A stretch of DNA of 64,000 bases, taken from Deltaproteobacteria bacterium IMCC39524. Its GTDB lineage: Bacteria > Desulfobacterota > Desulfuromonadia > Desulfuromonadales > BM103. Below the pieces are notes generated by a model. It was not told the DNA's origin. It saw only the letters and a list, made by a program, of their open reading frames with translations, and made no database searches. Position numbers and translations under genes: made by a program. Location of the stretch: positions 1 to 64,000 of the forward strand of contig JARUHJ010000009.1 in NCBI GenBank assembly GCA_029667085.1, read 5' to 3'. Positions within the stretch are counted from its first letter, which is position 1; each line of letters opens with the position of its first letter. Positions 60,820 to 64,000 of this stretch are shown in pieces.

Positions 60820-61959
60820 ATGGCTGACAGAATAATTTCACACTTAAGACGCTTACCTGTGGCAGCGCTTCTCCTCTGCGTCAGTCTGCCCCTCGTCTCA
60901 TGTACTGAAGAAGCTCCTCTCAAAATCGGCTTTGTCGCCGGCTTGACAGGGCGTGTCGCTGATCTGGGCGTTGCCGGACGTGATGCCGTAGCCCTCGCTG
61001 TAGAAGAACAAAACCAGAAGGGAGGAATCTCAGGCCGTAAACTTGAGCTGGTGACGAGAGATGATCAACAAAATGTCGAAGCTCTCAAACGGGCGGTTAA
61101 TGAACTGATTGATCAACAGGTCGTCGCCATTATCGGACCTTTGACCAGCTCGATGGCGGTTGAAGCACAGCCGCTGGTTAACGCCCGCAAGGTTGTCATG
61201 ATCAGCCCGACGGCAAAAACCGATCAATTGTCCGGCCTTGATGATTATTTTTTGCGAGTCACGGCTCCTATCAGTAAGAACGCTCAGCAGCTGGCGTCTT
61301 ATGTCACACACGATATGAACCTTAAACGATTCGCAATCGTTTATGACCTCTCAAATCGGGCCTTTACTGAAATCTGGTTGAACAGTTTCACAGAAGCTTT
61401 CGAAGCGCATGGCGGCCAGGTCGTTGCTGTGGAGGCGTTCACCTCAAAACCTGAGACCCACTTTCTACCAATTGCCAAACAGCTTCTTCAAACAAATCCG
61501 GATGGTGTCCTGTTGCTCAGCAGCGCCATCGATACTGCCCTTTTAGCTCAGCAGATCCGTAAGCTTGAAAGTCCGGTCGCGCTCTTTTCTGCGGAATGGG
61601 CTTCGACCACAGATCTGTTGAGTTTCGGGGGACGAGCCGTTAATGGCATGCAATCTTTCCACAGCTTTAACCCCAACAGCCAGGAACCCCGTTACCTGGC
61701 ATTCAAAGAAAAATTTACCAGGCGTTTCGGTTATGCACCTTCTTTTGCGACTGTTCTCTCATACGACGCGATTTCCTACCTTTTTGCGGGCTTGTCAAAA
61801 AGCACAGATGAAACCAGCCTGAAGAAAGCTCTCCTTGATGTGCGTCGATTCCCCGGCCTGCAATCGGAAATGACCCTCGATAACTATGGAGATGTTGAAA
61901 GAAAACTCTTCCTGACCGTTATCGAAGAGGGTCAGTTCAAGGTCGTCGATTTATTATGA
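60820..61959 (+). CDS. Branched-chain-amino-acid-type binding lipoprotein
   Basis: A 379-residue lipoprotein with a signal peptide ending LPLVSC and a type I periplasmic binding fold (Peripla_BP_6), with APLKIGFVAGLTG, GRDAVALAVEEQNQKGGISGRK and GPLTSSMAVEAQPL. It overlaps the next gene by four bases (ATGA), so it probably acts as the ligand receptor of that PAS kinase instead of serving a transporter. The ATG at 60820 starts the signal; the longer frame with GTG is rejected. Confidence 0.85.
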   Translation: MADRIISHLRRLPVAALLLCVSLPLVSCTEEAPLKIGFVAGLTGRVADLGVAGRDAVALAVEEQNQKGGISGRKLELVTRDDQQNVEALKRAVNELIDQQVVAIIGPLTSSMAVEAQPLVNARKVVMISPTAKTDQLSGLDDYFLRVTAPISKNAQQLASYVTHDMNLKRFAIVYDLSNRAFTEIWLNSFTEAFEAHGGQVVAVEAFTSKPETHFLPIAKQLLQTNPDGVLLLSSAIDTALLAQQIRKLESPVALFSAEWASTTDLLSFGGRAVNGMQSFHSFNPNSQEPRYLAFKEKFTRRFGYAPSFATVLSYDAISYLFAGLSKSTDETSLKKALLDVRRFPGLQSEMTLDNYGDVERKLFLTVIEEGQFKVVDLL

Positions 61960-64000
61960 AATTCCCGGCATCACTCAGGCGGTCCCTGTCGTTAAGTTTT
62001 GTTGTGGTGGCGGCCCTGCCAATTCTTATCATGGGGATTTTTACTGTCCAGTACTTTGAGAAAAAACATCTGGAGACGGTTTCTGAACTTATCAATATTC
62101 ACGCTGTAAATGTCAGTAATGAAGCGTCTGAATTTCTGCGCGATACCCACAAAAATCTTGCTCTTATTGAAAAAACCCTGAATTCAAACCTTCTGCATAG
62201 TGATGCGGAGATCAACCGGTTTCTACAAATCTCTGTTGACGAATCGATCAGCTTTGAATCGATTTACCTGCTCAACGAGGACTACAGGGTGACTCACCTT
62301 GCGCTCTCTTCCGGTTCTCAGAAAAGGCAGGAAGATTTTTTTGGCATCGATCTCTCGACTCACGTTGTTTTTTCCCAACCTCAACAGGAGCCTGGGGTTT
62401 TCTGGTCGGATACGTTTCTCTCAACAGCAACCGCCGAGCCGTCGGTGACCCTGGCTATTTCTCTGGAAAAGGGAACCTTGCTCGGCACTGTCAGTCTGAA
62501 AAGAATATCAAGCGAACTTCTCTCCCGGCTTAATAAGGCGGGTTTGGATATCAGGTTTTCCCTTCTTGATCACTACGGTATTCTGGTCGCCGATTCCCAG
62601 CCTGAGCTGGTTTCGCAAAGGCTTAACCTGCGCACTCATCCTGAAGTTCGCAATGCTCTCGATCGGCAAATAGAAGTTCACAGCCAATACCACGAAGACC
62701 AATCCCTGCTTGAAAGTGTCCTCCTGGTCAAGGAGACAGGCTGGGCGGCTTATGTCAGTCTGCCTGTTGAAAATGCGATGCAGGCTCTTGGCGCCGTGCG
62801 CTTCTTTTTACTCAGTTCTCTTTCTGCTGCTGCTCTGTTCGGGCTTTGTCTCGCAGTCTGGTTGTCGCGACGGATGCTGAAGCCGATTCTTCTGTTGCGC
62901 GATGCGGTCAGTGAGGCGGCCCAGGGTCACTACAACCTGGTCCTGCCGCCAGCTCACTATAAAGAGCTGGAAGACTTAAGCGGCAGTTTCCGGGAGATGA
63001 TGACTGCTGTTAATGAAAGAGAGCTGTCGCTCAGTGATAACCGTGCCCGTTACCGTGATCTTGTCAACTCGATAGACGGTATTGTCTGGGAGCTTGAAGT
63101 GGGCAAAGTCCACTATACCTTTGTCAGCGATCAGGTCGAATCGATCCTTGGTTACTCCGCGCAGCAGTGGCTTGAACAAGAGGACTTCTGGCTGCAGCAT
63201 GTTCATGATGAGGATCGAGAGTGGGTCCTGTCTTTCTGTGCGATTGAGACCGAAGCCAAGCGCGACCACGATTTCGAGTACCGAATGATTGCCAGTGACG
63301 GTCGCTCCGTGTGGCTGAAAGATATTGTCTCTGTCATTGTCGAAGATGACAAACCTGTACGTCTGCGTGGGGTCATGCTTGATATAACAGAGCGTAAATT
63401 GGCGGAACTGGATTTTCAGGAAACCTCAATGCGTTTGCAACTGTTGGTCAATCGTATGCCATTCGGCTGCATCATGTGGGATGCCGAATACAAAGTTGAA
63501 CTCTGGAACCCGGAAGCGGAGAAGATATTCGGCTTCAGCGCTGCTGAAGTCGCCGGCTTGCACCCTCATGATTTTCTGATCCCACCCCAGGCCAAGGAGC
63601 AGGTTGAGGAAATCTTCACGAGACTGGATGCGGGTGATGCTCTGGCCCACAGTGTGAATTCAAACCTGACCAAAGATGGAAGAGAAGTGACCTGTGAGTG
63701 GCATAACACCCCGGTGCAGAACAGCGAGGGAGTGGTGATAGGAACGATTTCCATGGTCCAGGATATCTCTCAGCGGGTTTCACAGGAGCTCGCGTTGATA
63801 GAGAGTGAGTCACGGTTTCGGACCGTATTCCAGACCAACCCTGATGTTGTCCTGATTACCCGGTTTGATGATGGATCGATTGTTAATGTCAACGAGTATT
63901 GCCTGAAAGCTACGGGTTATTCACGTGATGAAATCATCGGCAGGACGTCCCTTGAGCTTGGTTTTTGGGTCAACGTTGAAGATCGAGCGGATTTTATCGG
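61956..64000 (+). CDS. Membrane sensor with extracellular domain, HAMP and multiple PAS domains (3' end beyond window)
   Basis: The frame stays open for 681 codons to the window edge. It begins with ATGA overlap to the binding-protein gene. Order: membrane span (residues 13-29), a periplasmic sensing region of about 240 residues with Cache-like features (GILVADSQPELV), second span (about 276-300), a HAMP-like segment (RMLKPILLLRDAVSEAAQGHY), and at least three PAS domains (starting near residues 365, 495 and 615). The missing C terminus likely holds a histidine kinase or GGDEF domain. Confidence 0.85.
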   Translation, partial: MKFPASLRRSLSLSFVVVAALPILIMGIFTVQYFEKKHLETVSELINIHAVNVSNEASEFLRDTHKNLALIEKTLNSNLLHSDAEINRFLQISVDESISFESIYLLNEDYRVTHLALSSGSQKRQEDFFGIDLSTHVVFSQPQQEPGVFWSDTFLSTATAEPSVTLAISLEKGTLLGTVSLKRISSELLSRLNKAGLDIRFSLLDHYGILVADSQPELVSQRLNLRTHPEVRNALDRQIEVHSQYHEDQSLLESVLLVKETGWAAYVSLPVENAMQALGAVRFFLLSSLSAAALFGLCLAVWLSRRMLKPILLLRDAVSEAAQGHYNLVLPPAHYKELEDLSGSFREMMTAVNERELSLSDNRARYRDLVNSIDGIVWELEVGKVHYTFVSDQVESILGYSAQQWLEQEDFWLQHVHDEDREWVLSFCAIETEAKRDHDFEYRMIASDGRSVWLKDIVSVIVEDDKPVRLRGVMLDITERKLAELDFQETSMRLQLLVNRMPFGCIMWDAEYKVELWNPEAEKIFGFSAAEVAGLHPHDFLIPPQAKEQVEEIFTRLDAGDALAHSVNSNLTKDGREVTCEWHNTPVQNSEGVVIGTISMVQDISQRVSQELALIESESRFRTVFQTNPDVVLITRFDDGSIVNVNEYCLKATGYSRDEIIGRTSLELGFWVNVEDRADFI

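Overview
The window reads as a chromosomal segment of an anaerobic, respiratory deltaproteobacterium of the Desulfuromonadales (Geobacter, Desulfuromonas or Pelobacter relatives). The evidence is a System II cytochrome c maturation gene, an eight-haem c-type cytochrome, the block icd-mdh-korDABC (monomeric NADP isocitrate dehydrogenase, malate dehydrogenase, 2-oxoglutarate:ferredoxin oxidoreductase), abundant GGDEF/HD-GYP/PAS signalling genes, and hisS next to a REC-GAF-GGDEF gene, an arrangement I recall from Geobacter. I see no rRNA, tRNA, CRISPR array, prophage or insertion sequence. Almost everything is ordinary chromosomal gene content; most of the novelty is in regulatory RNA, signalling enzymes and very small genes.

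Layout. 1-3,000: cytochrome c maturation and periplasmic thiol chemistry (CcsB end, TlpA-like, CcdA, DsbB-like, DsbA-like). 3,400-5,500: Lrp regulator divergent from alanine dehydrogenase. 5,800-11,600: HD-GYP phosphodiesterase, PEGA lipoprotein, DjlA-like co-chaperone, HD-domain protein, an 18-codon micro-gene with its own promoter and terminator, a Bax-inhibitor-type membrane protein and the octahaem cytochrome. 11,700-16,200: minus-strand housekeeping run (sirtuin, YbaK, rhomboid, TrmO, two LysE exporters). 16,400-20,000: L,D-transpeptidase, TraB-family protein and a probable structured RNA. 20,000-24,650: nitrogen control (histidine kinase, sigma-54 promoter, ANTAR-type antiterminator leader, glnK, amtB, outer-membrane porin). 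24,700-28,800: exported MsrB, CIA30 protein, ChrA, hydrolase-OsmC fusion. 29,000-31,000: diguanylate cyclase followed by a GEMM-I riboswitch controlling a DsrE-like periplasmic protein. 31,100-37,100: transporters, lipoproteins and a second ammonium transporter. 37,300-42,650: membrane protein, inositol monophosphatase, metallopeptidase, Cys-rich protein, coiled-coil protein, fructose bisphosphatase. 42,800-49,100: TCA-cycle block. 49,400-55,300: LysM lipoprotein, aspS, hisS, a cyclase pseudogene and a GGDEF protein carrying the Asp-to-Ser change of cGAMP-making (Hypr) enzymes. 55,300-64,000: ComEC, a protein with duplicated CBM-like domains, CheY, CheR, a lipoprotein binding protein and a large PAS sensor that runs off the window.

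How the parts fit. Three themes recur. Cyclic dinucleotides: two makers of different predicted product (canonical at 28,998, Hypr-type at 53,890), one HD-GYP degrader (5,798) and one riboswitch reader (30,236). Nitrogen: two Amt transporters, GlnK, a kinase, sigma-54 elements and an RNA antitermination switch. Central carbon: icd and kor promoters share a palindromic site, suggesting one repressor for the TCA block. All functional statements come from reading the sequence and knowledge of the families; no database search was run.
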